From Emydura subglobosa (taxonomy: Eukaryota; Chordata; Testudines; Chelidae), in the NCBI GenBank assembly GCA_007922225.1, contig ML679941.1, positions 57,871,849-57,935,848 of the forward strand: a DNA stretch of 64,000 nt. Direction: 5' to 3'. Below are positions 23,081-35,600 of this stretch, one piece after another. The position numbers and the translations under genes are program-made. Position 1 is the stretch's first letter; every line of letters begins with the position of its first letter. Under the pieces are notes generated by a model that worked only from the letters and a program-made list of their open reading frames with translations, did no database searches and had not been told where the DNA came from.

Positions 23081-23557
23081 TATTTAAAAAAAAAATGGTG
23101 GTCAACTGCTACAGGGAACTGGGAGGAAAACACAAGGAACTCAGCTCCTGTGAGCACCTGCTTAGTCTGAGCACTGGTTAACCCCTCCGCCCCTCCCCCC
23201 TTACTCCCCCCCCCCCCCCCAAAAAAAAAAAAGCTTCTGAGGCTACAGTAGCTGCCTAGAGTACAGATTTAGGGACCTCTTATCTTGGAGAAAGAGGCTT
23301 AAGAAAATTAATGAAAACAAACAAAATAACACACAACAACCTCACAAAACACAAACAGAAACAGCATTCTAAGTGCAAAGGCATTGCAGGAAAAACCAGT
23401 TCCATTCTGGCATAAATACACAAAGCAAGAAAAGAGAGATTGTATCGCTACTTTATACTTAGGCTTGCAAAATTCAATGCTTATTTTTTACACTTCTGAC
23501 AAATAATATAAATTTTTATTTTTAAGCATTATTTTTAGTTTTTATCAATTTAAATGT
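23081..23557. other. no gene; C15/A12 run at 23206-23232
   Basis: Fifteen C followed directly by twelve A at 23206-23232. Otherwise AT-rich without frames. Confidence 0.45.
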
Positions 23558-25250
23558 TCACTGTTGTAGGAAATTATGGGGTGTTCTGAGAGTAGAAGGG
23601 GAGTATAGAGTATTCCCTATACTGAGAAATAGTTCATGCCACAGCCATAGCAGTATCTCAACCCCAGACTTGAATATTTCTTGAGGAATGCCATCAGACC
23701 CAAGTGCCCTGCCGTTTTTCATGGCACTGATTGCAGTGCTTCCTTTGTCAATGGATAGGGCTGTATCCATGTTGAAATTACATGCTGACTGATCCACTAC
23801 TCTTATAGTACTTCATCTGCAGTATTGGACAGTGTGTTCAAAAGATCACTGAAATGCTGTCACCACCTCTGAAGCATATCTCCTTTGTCAGAGATCAATG
23901 TAAGGCCATCCACACTGTTCAATGGCAATGAAGTAGTATGTGTAAGATGAAGCAGCATAGAAGTTTTTGGTCTAATGACAATCAGAATAACTCTGGATTT
24001 CATCTGCCTTGGCATTCCACCATTGATCCTGCATATATTTAAGTTTAGATTGGATGTCATGACACAGGTTCATGTATGTTATAACTGCCTAGAGACAAGG
24101 AATGCAAGAATTTGGTAATGCATCTCATGTTTTTAGTGAGTAGTTGTTGGATTTCTGGATCATTCTAATCAAACCAATCTTATTACATCATTTTTCTATA
24201 CACAGGGTGATGAGACCAGCTTGATATTCCGTGTCGTAAAAAGTCACCCACTCACTGTTTACATTAGCAGTAATAGTCAAGCCAGAAGGGTCAGACAAAG
24301 CTGCTATAATGTTATTACAGACCTGTGCTCATGTAGCTTTATCTTGTAATTCCTTTACGCTGAGACATTTGATTGGTTTAGATGATGACTTGCAGGGTAC
24401 TGTTTGGAGCAGATTATGTGATGGCCTGTCCAGCAGTCAGCCTCGTGCAGTGACTTGTACATCCTGTAGCTCTCACAGCTGAATGATGATGTAGTCACTA
24501 AGATGCTATTGTTTGGATCTTGGGTGCATCCATGATGATTTCCTTTTGTCTTGTAGGCAGAAAAAGGTATTTGTGATCTTTAATTGCCACTTGATACACT
24601 CACCAAGTTTCAGAGTTCCATTGCTATGCTCTTTCCCAGTCCCTTGCTGTCTGATGGCAGGACACCAGATTACCACGTTATTTCCGACCCTTGAATTAAA
24701 GCACCGCCTTATAATCAGTTTATCTGATGTCGCTATAGACACAATGAGTTCTTCTAAGTCACTGTAGGACTTTTCTTTCTCATCATCAGCATTTGTCATG
24801 GTAGGTGCATCAGTGCTGGTAATGGTAACATACTGATTATGTTTCAATGGCAACCACTGATCACTTATGCCTTTAGGAAGACTTTTGAGCTTGGAAGCAA
24901 TAGAGTTGATAATGGCACAGCCAACCTCTGCTTGTCATGACTCTGAGGACGGGTGACCTTGCCAGCAGAATGTGTACTCTGCACCTATCTCTGTGAGTTG
25001 CCCTTTGTCAGCAAGTCTGGTTTCACTCATTGTGGCAGTGTCGACCTTATACTTGGCCAGTTCTCTTGCAACATGTGCTGTGACTCTCTCGGGTTGGCTG
25101 TTAGTAAAGTTATCGCAGAGTCCTTACATTCCGCAAAATTATTATAGTTGGCGTTGTGAGCTGCAAACATGCAGATCTGTCACTACGGCCACCAGTGGCA
25201 TTCTCCTATCACTGTAAAACTTTCCTCCACTATCAGAACACATGCATGAA
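23558..25250 (-). pseudogene. APE-type non-LTR retrotransposon, endonuclease to start of RT
   Basis: Minus strand, high to low: an endonuclease with MSETRLADKGQLTEIGAEYT (about 25045-24985, catalytic Glu in SETR kept), YSDLEELIVSIATSDKLI, then RRCFNSRVGNN where active enzymes have GDFNxRVG (Asp lost), and ITNTFFCLQDKRKSSWMHPR (about 24575-24515). The linker has SLPLNSVDGLTLISDKGDML (23940-23870), and RT starts with AISAMKNGRALGSDGIPQEI (about 23735-23680). The rest of RT is missing. Motifs fit the RTE-like/related LINE group annotated as endonuclease-reverse transcriptase in many animals; I cannot fix the clade. Multiple frameshifts. Confidence 0.75.
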
Positions 25251-25385
25251 TTGTTCTCAGTGGTGATGGCTTCTATCACATCATCCACATCCTCTTTCAC
25301 CTGTGCTCCAGTGGCATGCATTCAGAATATGACTAGCAGGAGTTAGGGTGCAGGCTATGGGCATCAATACAGAATTGTTCCATGC

Positions 25386-25540
25386 TCCCTGTATCAGAGC
25401 CGGCTCTAGGCATAAGCAAACTAAGCAATGGCTTAGTGCCCTGAGCAGCTTAAGGGGGGACTCTATTAATTATTAGAATGTGTTGTGGGGGGGGAGGCAA
25501 AAATGTTCCTGCTTTGGGCCCCCAATGAGCTAGCACCAGC
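25386..25540. repeat. dispersed repeat starting 'gagccggctctaggc'
   Basis: gagccggctctaggcataag and gctttgggcccccaa are words of a common turtle non-autonomous repeat. A G-rich stretch (25487-25496) lies inside. Ends not resolved. Confidence 0.45.
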
Positions 25541-26876
25541 ACTGTCTTCTACAATAGTAGACAACTGCTATGTCTGTGTCCACTTGCTACACTATTGTAA
25601 AGTGTAACACTCTTGTCCACTAAAGAAACCACTGAGGTCTTTGCTAATGACACAGTAGCTAGCGACATGGCTCACAGAATGTCAGGGCATGTTCCACACA
25701 CCCATGGGTCTGTTCACGACAGAAACCAGAGGAGTCTTCGTGATTCCTTGCAGAATTTCCCAGGGCATGGTTAGTGCCACTTAGGAGGTATTGCAAGGGT
25801 CTTGCCTGTGAAGACTTCTATGTACCAGTAGAGAGGATTTTGCACTCAGTTTCCTTTGCACCTAAACAAGACTAGTTGGCAGCCGGTGATGATAGTAGTA
25901 GAATCACTACACTGATCACCGGCACAAGATGCTTCAGACAGGCCTGTGCCATGGCACAAGCTGCATTCATTAAAGCTTCTTCTATTGCAGCCAGGAAAGC
26001 TAAGCAAGTTCAGTAAACTATAGTCTACCCTCAGTGTACCTATGCGATGCCACTGACAGGCATAACGGAGTGCAGAACTGAATCCTATGTCTGTAAGAGC
26101 TTCAATCACACATGACTTCAACATTTGACTGAATGTAAGCACGATGACTGCACACCAGTACTTTACTGCATTACACCAGGCCTCTGTGTGATCTCGCAGC
26201 CATATGACTAATCTCATTTCTCAGCTTGCCAGTAGAAACACTATCTGCTCTTAGAGACATTGGACTCTACTCAATTTTCATTATCCCAGCTATGCCACTG
26301 CTTCTCTGTTCAAGTGTGACCAGGTGTTGGAGCAGCAAAGCTGCAAGGAAAATAAGCTGGCACAGAACCCTTATTCTCCAGTAACAATCCATAATAACTC
26401 TGTAGCTCACAGTGTGGTCGACACAGTGGTTTGTCACGTTACTGGAAAAGACGGTAGTATTTCTTTAATAGCCAAAAATATTTTTGGAGCAGTACCTCCA
26501 GAAAAGAAAGGGTTAAATTGTCCTGTAGTGCCACTGTCTGTGAGTCCTATAAGCTCCAAACAGGAGTTTCTGAAGCCATAATCGTATGGGGTCTGTCTTC
26601 TGCTAGAGATATATATATCTGCACAGTGGCTAGTACAATGGGGCCTCTGTCTCTGTAACGGATACAGATAATAATACATAATAGTGCCTTGGACGGGCAC
26701 AATATCTCTGGAGAAGAGGGGAATGTTGCTGCTGTGCCACACTTTGACACAGTGAAGTGTGTGCCCCCATTGCACAGGACCAGTTTGTCTGGCCACTATC
26801 CAGTGTGGGTAATATTCCTGGCCCCACTCCTCCCACTGTGAGGCCCCTGATGCTGATGCCAATGCAAAATGGCCGT
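25541..26876. other. no gene accepted
   Basis: Longer minus-strand frames (123 and 193 residues) start at non-ATG codons or show no recognisable domain; the second one runs into the palindrome at 26877. Nothing else recognised. Confidence 0.4.
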
Positions 26877-26947
26877 GGTGAAATCCTGACTCCATTGAAG
26901 TCAACAGGACTTTTGCCATTGACTTCAGTGGTGTCAGGATTCCACCC
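26877..26947. repeat. 71-bp palindromic repeat
   Basis: ggtgaaatcctgactccatt...gaagtcaacaggac-tttt-gcc-attgacttcagtgg...tgtcaggattccacc: the two halves are near-perfect inverted copies. Related shorter copies occur at about 32543-32600 and 46138-46215. Confidence 0.65.
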
Positions 26948-28527
26948 CTTATACTCAAGGATTTCATCATGTACCTGACCCGTTTTGCTGTGTTCCCAAG
27001 CAGGGTTGGGTACAATTTCTCTTAAACTGTTGCAGAGGACTGTTCCTTACATAGGGGGTTATTTTGTGAGAGAAGCCAGCAACAGGGAGAAGGACGGTGC
27101 AGTTATTTTAAAAGATTCCCATCAATGAGCAAAGATGTTTCATCCTGTCCATCATTCCTCCTTTGGATGGCAAGGCCACAGTTTGCTAATGAGCCAATTT
27201 ACTCTTGCATTAGTTGCTGCCTTGCATCCCTACAATGAGACTGATTGTGTATGATGAAACCAAAAAGAATTCAGAAGCATAAAAATGCCAATGTTAAGTT
27301 TTCTGCTGTTGAAAATAGTAGTGACTAAGGAGCAGCTGCAGGAGTCTGAAGACACTCATGCATGTAAGAACAATTTTTCTTCCAAAATTTGAAAGAAACT
27401 CTAATGATGAATCATGCATTGGGCTATAAATATACCATGACTATGGATTAGCAGATACAAACATTTTCATTAAAGCCTGTTGTTTTAAAGGCCAAATAGC
27501 CTCCATTGTAATTTTAATCTCTTTGAATCGCTTTGGGACAATTATGTTCAGAATGTCAAATATGTTGTGGTATGCACTGAAGTTAGTTACATTCCATGTG
27601 ACAGGCATTAATTTTAAATAGATAATTCTGCTGGTTTCATGTGACTCATCAGCAAGATATCTCTTCAAAACATTACATCTATCTATCTATTCTTTAATGA
27701 GAGAGACCCTCTTAGCCCTTGATTTTCATTTTGTAAAGAGTCAGTAAATGACTGATTGGGCCTCAACTGCTATATTTGGACTGATCAAATATTTCATCTG
27801 CATCTGTTGAATCAGAATGACCAAGGTCATCACAGAGAAAAAGTTCATAGTTCAGCAACTTTCCCTGAACATATGATTGATTACACTAGTACAACTAGGT
27901 ATGGATCTTAAATTACATGTAAGCAAAACTGAAATTCTTGCAAAGGACTATAGAAATTGTATTAACATAGAGTCTGAGATTCATAAAAATTAATTGGATT
28001 AGCAGTCTTTGAAAATCTATCTACCTACCTATCTATCTATCGCCTTGCAATTGAATAGCTAACAATTGAACCGTCTTTCCATGCAGGGCTCAAGCATAAT
28101 TTTTTCAGGCCCAGTACAAACTTGTAACACAGGCCCCCTCCCACACACATACCACAATCAGTCATCCCATACATGCAATCTCATGAGCCAGGAAAAATGT
28201 TTGAATTCTGAAATTACTGTTACATATTCTACATTTCTGAAAAATGAACCCCTTTGCTATTTTTGTTTAACATAACACCCAGTCTGAGAGTCCTACAAGT
28301 TTTCTGACTATTTTGTGACTTTTTGGTCATTATAAAGGTATTATATCCTGTCAATGTCTTGATTTTTTTATTCTAATGGGCCAATGTGACTGCAAACATT
28401 TTATAATTAAGCCAATTAACTTTAAAGCTTTATTTTTCTGGCCTTTTTCCTTGAAAATCATGAATTAGCCCCCCAAAGTCAATTTCTCTTGCAAGTTCAC
28501 ACTCAATAGACAAGATAGCTAGGCGGC
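26948..28527. other. no gene; short tetranucleotide runs
   Basis: atct repeats at about 27677-27690 and 28013-28041. At 28084 the word cagggctcaagcat may be the outer end of the hAT remnant to the right, unproven. Confidence 0.35.
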
Positions 28528-28961
28528 TTAACTATTCTTTTCAGGTCGCAAGCTTTGTAGCTTTTCAGGCCATAAGCCTGGATCTTTGAAAAGACAAGAA
28601 TCAGATAGTGTAGCACTACTCCCTCCTGCTTCTTGTAAACCTTCTGAATGTGGTAGTGCTAATGGTGATATTACCTGACTATCTTCAAGCATTAGATTTG
28701 AGCCACATGATGCATGTTCTGGCAGCTTTTCTTTGTCATCAATTGGCAGTGCCACAGACACAGTCTCCATATTGAAATCTTTTCACCTTGATTTTGTTCA
28801 TCTGCTTCCCCAGTTACTATATTGCCTGACTGCAGAAAGGCCTTGTCTGATTTGAAAAACTGGAGGATAGATTGGTGTCCTTTAGCTTCTTTTAGTTCCT
28901 TCTCTTTTATCTCCTTACGTTTCTGGCTGCCTGATTTGTATTTATAGCCACCACCAGACAT
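28528..28961 (-). pseudogene. hAT transposase N-terminus (TTF/ZMYM-like group), truncated
   Basis: From an ATG at 28961-28959 the frame reads MSGGGYKYKSGSQKRKEIKE, then AKGHQSILQFFKSD, the basic KSGSQKRK start common in this group of hAT transposases and ZMYM-like domesticated relatives. One frameshift near 28770-28790 leads into METVSVALPIDD...LFKDPGLWPEKL; 'DPxLWP' is the conserved start of the TTF-type zinc-finger region. The frame then ends at 28528 and the zinc finger, catalytic core and dimerisation domain are missing. A (gt)n run lies just upstream of the ATG. Probably a transposon relic, since no intron-exon arrangement is visible. Confidence 0.65.
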
Positions 28962-28974
28962 GACAGTATGGGGT

Positions 28975-29003
28975 GGGTGTGTGTGTGTGTGTGTGTGTGT
29001 GTG
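28975..29003. repeat. (gt)n microsatellite
   Basis: About 14 gt units immediately upstream of the ATG of the minus-strand hAT relic. Confidence 0.95.
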
Positions 29004-29151
29004 ACTGTGAGTGAATTAGACATTTACTCACATATATTTTGGGCCTGCAAATCCTTCCAGAAGAAGCAGTAGCACTGGCTCCTGCTGTCTTATGGTGCTT
29101 TGCTTTGCCCCTCCCACCAGCTCCCTCCCTCCTGCCTATGCACAAGGAACT

Positions 29152-29238
29152 CTGGGACTGGTAGTTCTTGATCTTGATCTGATAGACGATGTCACAGAGA
29201 GGAGCACAAATCTCTCTGTCTCAAACTACAAGTCCTAG
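29152..29238. promoter_or_regulatory. paired inverted SBS/ZNF143-like motifs, candidate transposon promoter
   Basis: ctgggactggtagttc (29152-29167) and aaactacaagtcctag (29223-29238) are inverted copies that resemble the ZNF143/STAF motif 'ACTACAANTCCCA'. They lie about 200 bp upstream of the hAT relic's ATG. Resemblance only; no binding evidence. Confidence 0.35.
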
Positions 29239-29506
29239 TTTAACTGCACAAGCACACACTCTCTATTCTAGAGAAGGGCCTGGGCTGAGCCAGCAGGCCC
29301 AACAACTGCTCTAACATTGCTTCTGATTAACTCCAGCAAATCTCTCAAAATCTGGACAATAGATATATAGATACAGGGAAATAAGTTTCTATAAATATCC
29401 TCAGGCATGATCTACAATTTAGCCTCAATTTTTTCCTCATGGTAATGGGGGTTGCAGCCTGAGCTGGGTCCCCCAGGGCCTCTGGGCCCCGATAAAGGGT
29501 ACCCTT

Positions 29507-29524
29507 CCCCCCCCCCCCCCCCCC
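29507..29524. repeat. poly-C run, 18 bp
   Basis: Eighteen consecutive C. G-quadruplex potential on the minus strand is limited to this single run. Confidence 0.9.
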
Positions 29525-32500
29525 AGATGTGTGGGCCCTTTTTCCATGGCAGACATTGGCCAAAGTCTTGCAATGTGATCTGACTCTGATGCATAGCACT
29601 GAGGTCATCCATAAACACGGATCATATTGCAGGATCCAGGCATATATTTTCAAGTGATTACAAATGTATTCAAACATGACATTTCAGCTGCAAGTGTAGA
29701 TTTAAGCTCATCTTTCAGTCCAGAAGTCATTGAGTTTAGTTTGCTTTGTTTTGTTTCACACCAACCTCATATTAATTGGTTCAATCAGTTATTAGTCACA
29801 GAAATGAAACACAGACTGGAGTTTCATGGTTTTCTTAAGCTTTTCCAGTGTTTATGTGAGTGAAAGATACTTCCAGCAAGAAAAGAATTCTTTTTTTGAA
29901 GTAAAGGGTTGGATTTCCATGGAAGTATGAAAGTATTAATATATAAGCTACTTGTATTTAGATGGGCATTCCCACCTAATACACGCACATGTACACACTT
30001 TATATCTATGTGCCAGGAGGTAATTACATTGATTATTTTTCCTTATCAGGACTTCTTTGTCTTATTACAAAAACAAACAAACAAAACAAATGTTATTCTC
30101 AACAAGTAGCATTTAAATAGGTCATTAACAGTTGATTGAAACTTTTCAATCACATTTTTTAATAAAAAATACTGCTTTATTGAAATTGGAATGTTTTACA
30201 GAAACAAAAAAAGTGTATCATATTGAATTATTTGGCCTTTTTTTGGTTTTCAAAAGCCAAAACATGAAAATTTCAATCCAAAACTAAATGAAATTTTTTG
30301 TTTTTAATTTGTATTGGTTGAAAAATCTAAATTTTCTGCAGAAATAAAAGAGGATTTTTCAATCAACTCTAATCAACTGTGTCTGATAGTCAGGTTAAGA
30401 GATGACTCATTGCTGGACCAGATTCCCAGCACCACTTCAGTTAATACACTCACCAACATTTTCCTTTCTGTCCAGAACAATGCAGTTTGAAGGGGTTTGC
30501 CCTTTGTTGAATAAAATGAAAAGCATGTGTTATGTGCTCTGTCTCTTCTGTGGAATGACAAAGACAATGGATGTTTTTGTTCTGGTTTGTTAATCTCCTG
30601 TACCTGGACACTCCTCATGATGTGTTGCAGAAATGCATGATGTTCTAAAAATCCTTCACCAGAACTAATTTGTACCCTTTGGTAATGTACCATTAGTTTT
30701 ACTGTCATTCTTAAAATAGAGCTGAAATGAAAAAGAAATAAACATGTTTAGTTAATGAGCTGTTAGTTGTGTATTTGAGCAGAGACAGACTGTGTGACTT
30801 TAGGCAAAGGAAGAAAGTGCAAATGGGAACACAGTGTCTGCAGTTGACTATGAGTCAACCATCAGTTTTTTACTATTCACCAAAACTGTTTCTATGAGTA
30901 TTCTATGTTATTTCTCTAACATACTTTTTTTCTTTATTCAAACACCTACTGACAAAACTTCTTTTCCTCCTTATAAATTTGTGCTTTCTTTGTCAGCCTC
31001 TTCATGCTTTGCTTATCTCCTTTTTGTTCATTATCTGTGGCTCATGTCAGAAACTGATGGAATGAGGATGCTTGTTATCATATAAAGGAACAGTAAGATA
31101 TAGAGTCACATTCTCTATTGGCGTCAAAAAATTCCTTTTGTGCTCTGTTGGGATCTCATACAGCATTCAAATTCAATCTACTAGCTTGCCATATGGATGA
31201 GCCCTGCTTAAAAATATGCCATCTGTCTAGCTATTTGCTGACATGTGTTCATACTTTCTATTTTAAGCTTTTTCTCCTGTTTTTAATGTTGTGTCTGTTT
31301 AGCTATTGGATTAGCCACCTGATCTGTTATACTAGATTTTATGAATTAATTACACACATATATGTGTTTTTGCCAGTTTCCCTCTTTAATACTGACAGCG
31401 TAAATTCCTCTCTGAGTTTTGCAGCTTGTTATGAACATTCTCATTTTTAACTACCATAACAATGAGTCATCAAGGGCTTGATTCTGCCCATGCCAAGTGC
31501 CTCTTGCGAAAGCCCTGATGACTTCAACATGAGTCAAGTGCTCACAGCACCTTCTGAGAAGGGGCCCTTGAACAATATCTCCATTGAGATATTATCATCC
31601 ATTTTACCTTCGATATCCCCCATCACTCATCTGGACATGACACTTAAGCTTTATACAGGCAAAATCATGGTACTACTTTCCTGGTTTAAATATTTAAAGA
31701 GAAGACCGGACTGGTGCTGGAGTAAGGATTTATGTTTTCTAAGTTAAATAGGATGCAAAATTTCATAGATATGAAGTGCTTGATCTATGAGTTACAGATG
31801 TCATCGGACAAGGTAGATGGAAAAAGCTAAAAGGGGGAGGTAGAGAAGAGGTAAAAGGAATGACCTGGATCACATGCACCTGCACACATGCACTCACATC
31901 ACCCCACAGGAGCCCTGTGGGAAAGAAAACCAATGGGTATTCTCAGTCATTCTGTTGCATGGGAACAGTGCAATTTGCCTCCTCACAGCATGGAACAGGA
32001 AGCAGTTCTGTACCCAATTCCCATGGTTTCCCCACAATATGGTGACCATCTGCTCAGATTCCCTCTGCTTCTGTGCTGGCTCTTGGGGAGGGTCAATTGC
32101 CAAGGAGCCATGTTGTCAATATTTCCCCTAGCTGCCGCTGCCTCTGGAACCTCACTCAGGGTGGTGTCCCCAGCATGGAATGAATCAGAGCAGAGTTAAT
32201 TCAGCCTCACATTGCGTTACTTTCCTGCTAATGTTTGGAGGGAAACAGCATAATAGAGATAGTGATGCCCCATCCCCTCTTCTACTGCCCGAAGCAGTGT
32301 TTGGAAAAAATCTCTGTGGGAGGAGTCCCCTCCATACTGCTGTAATTGATCAAGCCCCAGTGTTTTTTAAATTCCTGTAGTAAATGTCTTAAAGTACAGT
32401 AATATAAAAGTGTTGTCTTGAAATCTCACTGAAATTAGTGAAGAGATTGCTACCTGTACATTAAAAGTTCAGGATATTAAAAGGTTTCTAAGGAGAGAGA

Positions 32501-32542
32501 GGGCTCTATCGCTTTTAAGAGATCTGTTCTGTATTTAGATTG
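29525..32542. other. no gene; fold-back a/t repeat at about 30130-30370
   Basis: Inverted 'gaaattttt / aaaaatttc'-type words at 30130-30370 match the old repeat near 7970. Open frames up to 111 residues have no domain. Confidence 0.4.
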
Positions 32543-32600
32543 GGTGAAATCCCAGCCCCATCGAAATCAATGGCAAAATTCCCATTGAGGCCAGCATTTC
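32543..32600. repeat. short palindrome related to 26877-26947
   Basis: ggtgaaatcccagccccatc and gcaaaattcccattgaggcc are diverged halves of the same palindrome. Confidence 0.45.
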
Positions 32601-35600
32601 AAACCTGAATTAAGTAAGTGGGAGCTGGATTGGGCCCCATAGTAACAAGTTTGAAGACAAGCATGTCATTTTTTTTATTAGAAAATAAAGTGAATTGCCC
32701 AGGCTCACATTCTCTTAGCAAGTCTCGAAGAAGGTGGTCAGTGAAGGACATGATGATAATGATGTAAATTCAGAGCTAATGAAATGGTAAAGAGAGCATT
32801 GAGTGAAGTAAAAGTGGTCTGCTGCCATCAGCAGAAAAGGAAAGAAAGGATACTCTCTGTTAATAGCATAAAAGCAGGTCAGAGTGATACTAACATTTGC
32901 AGCACATAGACACACATACACAAACAGCTGCATTGAAAACATTATGAGCCAGAATGGTGCCTAATTGAAATTGTGCCATTCAGACAGAATTTAACCATTT
33001 TATTAAAAAAAAAAAAAAAAAAAAACTTTTAAGAGCTGAATCCTCTGCTGGTCAGCATGGCTCTATTGACTTCAGTGCTGATCTATGTCAGCTGCGGATT
33101 TGGCCCTAAAAAATGTAGACACCTGACAACTGGGGGAATTATCTAAAATCATTCAAATCACTTTGAAATTCCAAACAGTCATCCATGTAAGTTTCCTTTA
33201 CAAGCCAGGAGCTTTGGAGGACAGCAATGCTTCTAAGTAAACATTAAAAAACATTTTAGGATTAGTATGTTTTCAGTTATAGCACTAATGATATTTGCAG
33301 TTTGATAGATCATATATATATATAGTGGACATAAAAACCTCTACAGAAAAATGTGGGTATCAAAAAAGTAACACTTCATTCCTGTTCTTCTAAGTATAGC
33401 AGACATCTCTATGACTTTCCTAAATCTATTGAATTTTTCAGATAATCTATCAGATTGAACATTGTTAGAAATAGAGCTGATTGAAATTTTCTGAATTTCA
33501 ACTAAGCATGTGCATAATCCATTTTAGGACTGGTGCTCTAGTCTCACATACCTCAGACTCTCGGACTGAAAACACAGTGTAGGCAGTAGCTCTATCACAT
33601 TTAGCCAATTTAGAGGTAGCACTGACAAATTCTAAAGGGAATTCCCTTTAGCCTTTTATTTCCGAAAAGCTAGTGACTGTAACCTAGCATCTTGAATATA
33701 AGGATGTGGGTATAAAGTTAGGAATAATAGGAAGAGATTATCAGGTCTTTAAAAAGACAGATGGAAAATCCATTAGGTGTATAAAAGAATATTAATATAT
33801 TTTGTTCCTGTTTTCATAAACCAAGGGACAACCTATTAAATGGTAGCTATATTTTAATAAATTCTGCTTCACTAAACGTCTGGGAATTTTTATGCACAGT
33901 ATTAATGCACTGGAACCTCCAGAATAGTCTTTCTAAGATGCACACTGCTCTTTGCAAACATCTTTTTATTTTTCAGCCTTGTCAAATTGATGCCAGCCTT
34001 TATTCCAGTCTCTCAAAATTCTGACTTGGGGAACAGATGTAGCTATCTTGTGATTTACTAAGCATAAAGATTGTACACTGCATTTGAGGCACTCCAGCTC
34101 AGCAAACACATTTTCACCTAAAGGCAGTTATTTCATGTAGACATTTTGCTCATAGTCACTGTACTTAAAATATTTCAATGGAAATAAACACATTCCTGAA
34201 ATATAATTCAGTGGAAACCATGGTACACTGAAGAAAAAAGTAATTCCTCATACCAAAGGGGGTTTGCAGAGGAAAGATAAATGCATTTCAGCATCATTGG
34301 CAACTCCTAGAGAAAGATCTCTGCTCTTTTAATATTGAGATGTACTCAAAATAGATCTTACCTGGCTTTATTATAATATACAGTAATGAGTACCAGTTTC
34401 AACATTACAATATCAAATTAGAATGACTGATTGACCAAGTGATTGCTCTATCTAGATCAGAATGTAAAGTGTATGAGTTCTTGCAGATAATATTACAGTT
34501 TGTCCTGGATACAGAACACTACTTGGTCCTGTAAAATACATGTAAAATCTATAAGCAGTAGGGTTTCATTCTTATTATAAATTATTCCATCCTATTTAAC
34601 GTATAACTTTTACCAAATCAAGCAATCTCTTTTTTCCCTAAGACTGTCTCGTGTTTAACTTACCGAGCATTAAGCAGAGGTGAATACCAAGATTAACTGT
34701 CTCAGTTTTCATTGAGAGAATACATTTTGATAAGATAGTAGTGTATGAATTATTATATACATTCACACACAGAAAGTTCAGAATTCTATTTAACTTCACA
34801 AATTATCAGTTTCTTTCCTTTGGAATAACATTAGAAAGCAGAAACTAGATTAGGCTCTGCTAAACTGCGTATATGATCAGCCTTGATTCAGACTTCAGTA
34901 TTACTGACATCTGAAGAGAGAGGCCCTCACAGAATCATCATATGACCATTTTCAAGCAATCATGAGCCAAGATTTTTCTTCTAACGATTTTAAATATAAA
35001 TGTGAGAAACTCAAAATGAACTATACTTTATATTAGCATTTAAAAGTTAAATTTGATAAGTACATTAGTAATGCTCTTATTTCTATGTTTCTTTGCTGTT
35101 CAGACTGTCATGTCCAATTGCATTAAGGAGCCACTCCAGCTTTAAGAGTGTTGCCTTACATATTCTATGGGTGAAATAACACAAAAAGACTGTTACTACT
35201 AAAAAAGAGATGGGGAAAAGGCAGAGAGAGGTCAGAGCCTTATAGAGGTTACATGGAATAAACTGTCTTGTAGACATTTTAAACTTAAAGGGTTTACAAA
35301 AATAAGAAGTTAATTACCTGATTTTCAAAAGTGCTGATCAGCCACAAATACTATTGAAGTTAATAGGAGGTATAGGTGCTCAGCACGTATGAAAGTGATG
35401 TTGGTTAACGCAATGATGACTTCAGAAAGAGATAATCTTTTCTCTGTGGTTGTATTTGAAGAATCAAATTTTCAAATGATTGCCCAACACCTCCTGTACA
35501 TGTTGTGCCCACCTAACATGCATTTATCCACACAAAAGGGCATTTGTGTTGCTAATTACCAATGTGGATACCCACATTTATCTGATCTTCACATATAATT

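Noticed and set aside
25846..26217. 123-residue Cys-rich minus-strand frame
   Set aside because: Cys spacing fits no zinc-finger pattern I know; no neighbours suggest a gene.
26434..27015. 193-residue minus-strand open frame
   Set aside because: Starts at TTG, runs through the 26877 palindrome, and shows no domain or codon pattern; likely chance.
28013..28041. atct tandem repeat as a minisatellite locus
   Set aside because: Only a few units; ordinary microsatellite.
29977..30001. acgcacatgtacacac as a CRISPR-like or regulatory repeat
   Set aside because: Single short purine-pyrimidine run; no array anywhere in the window.
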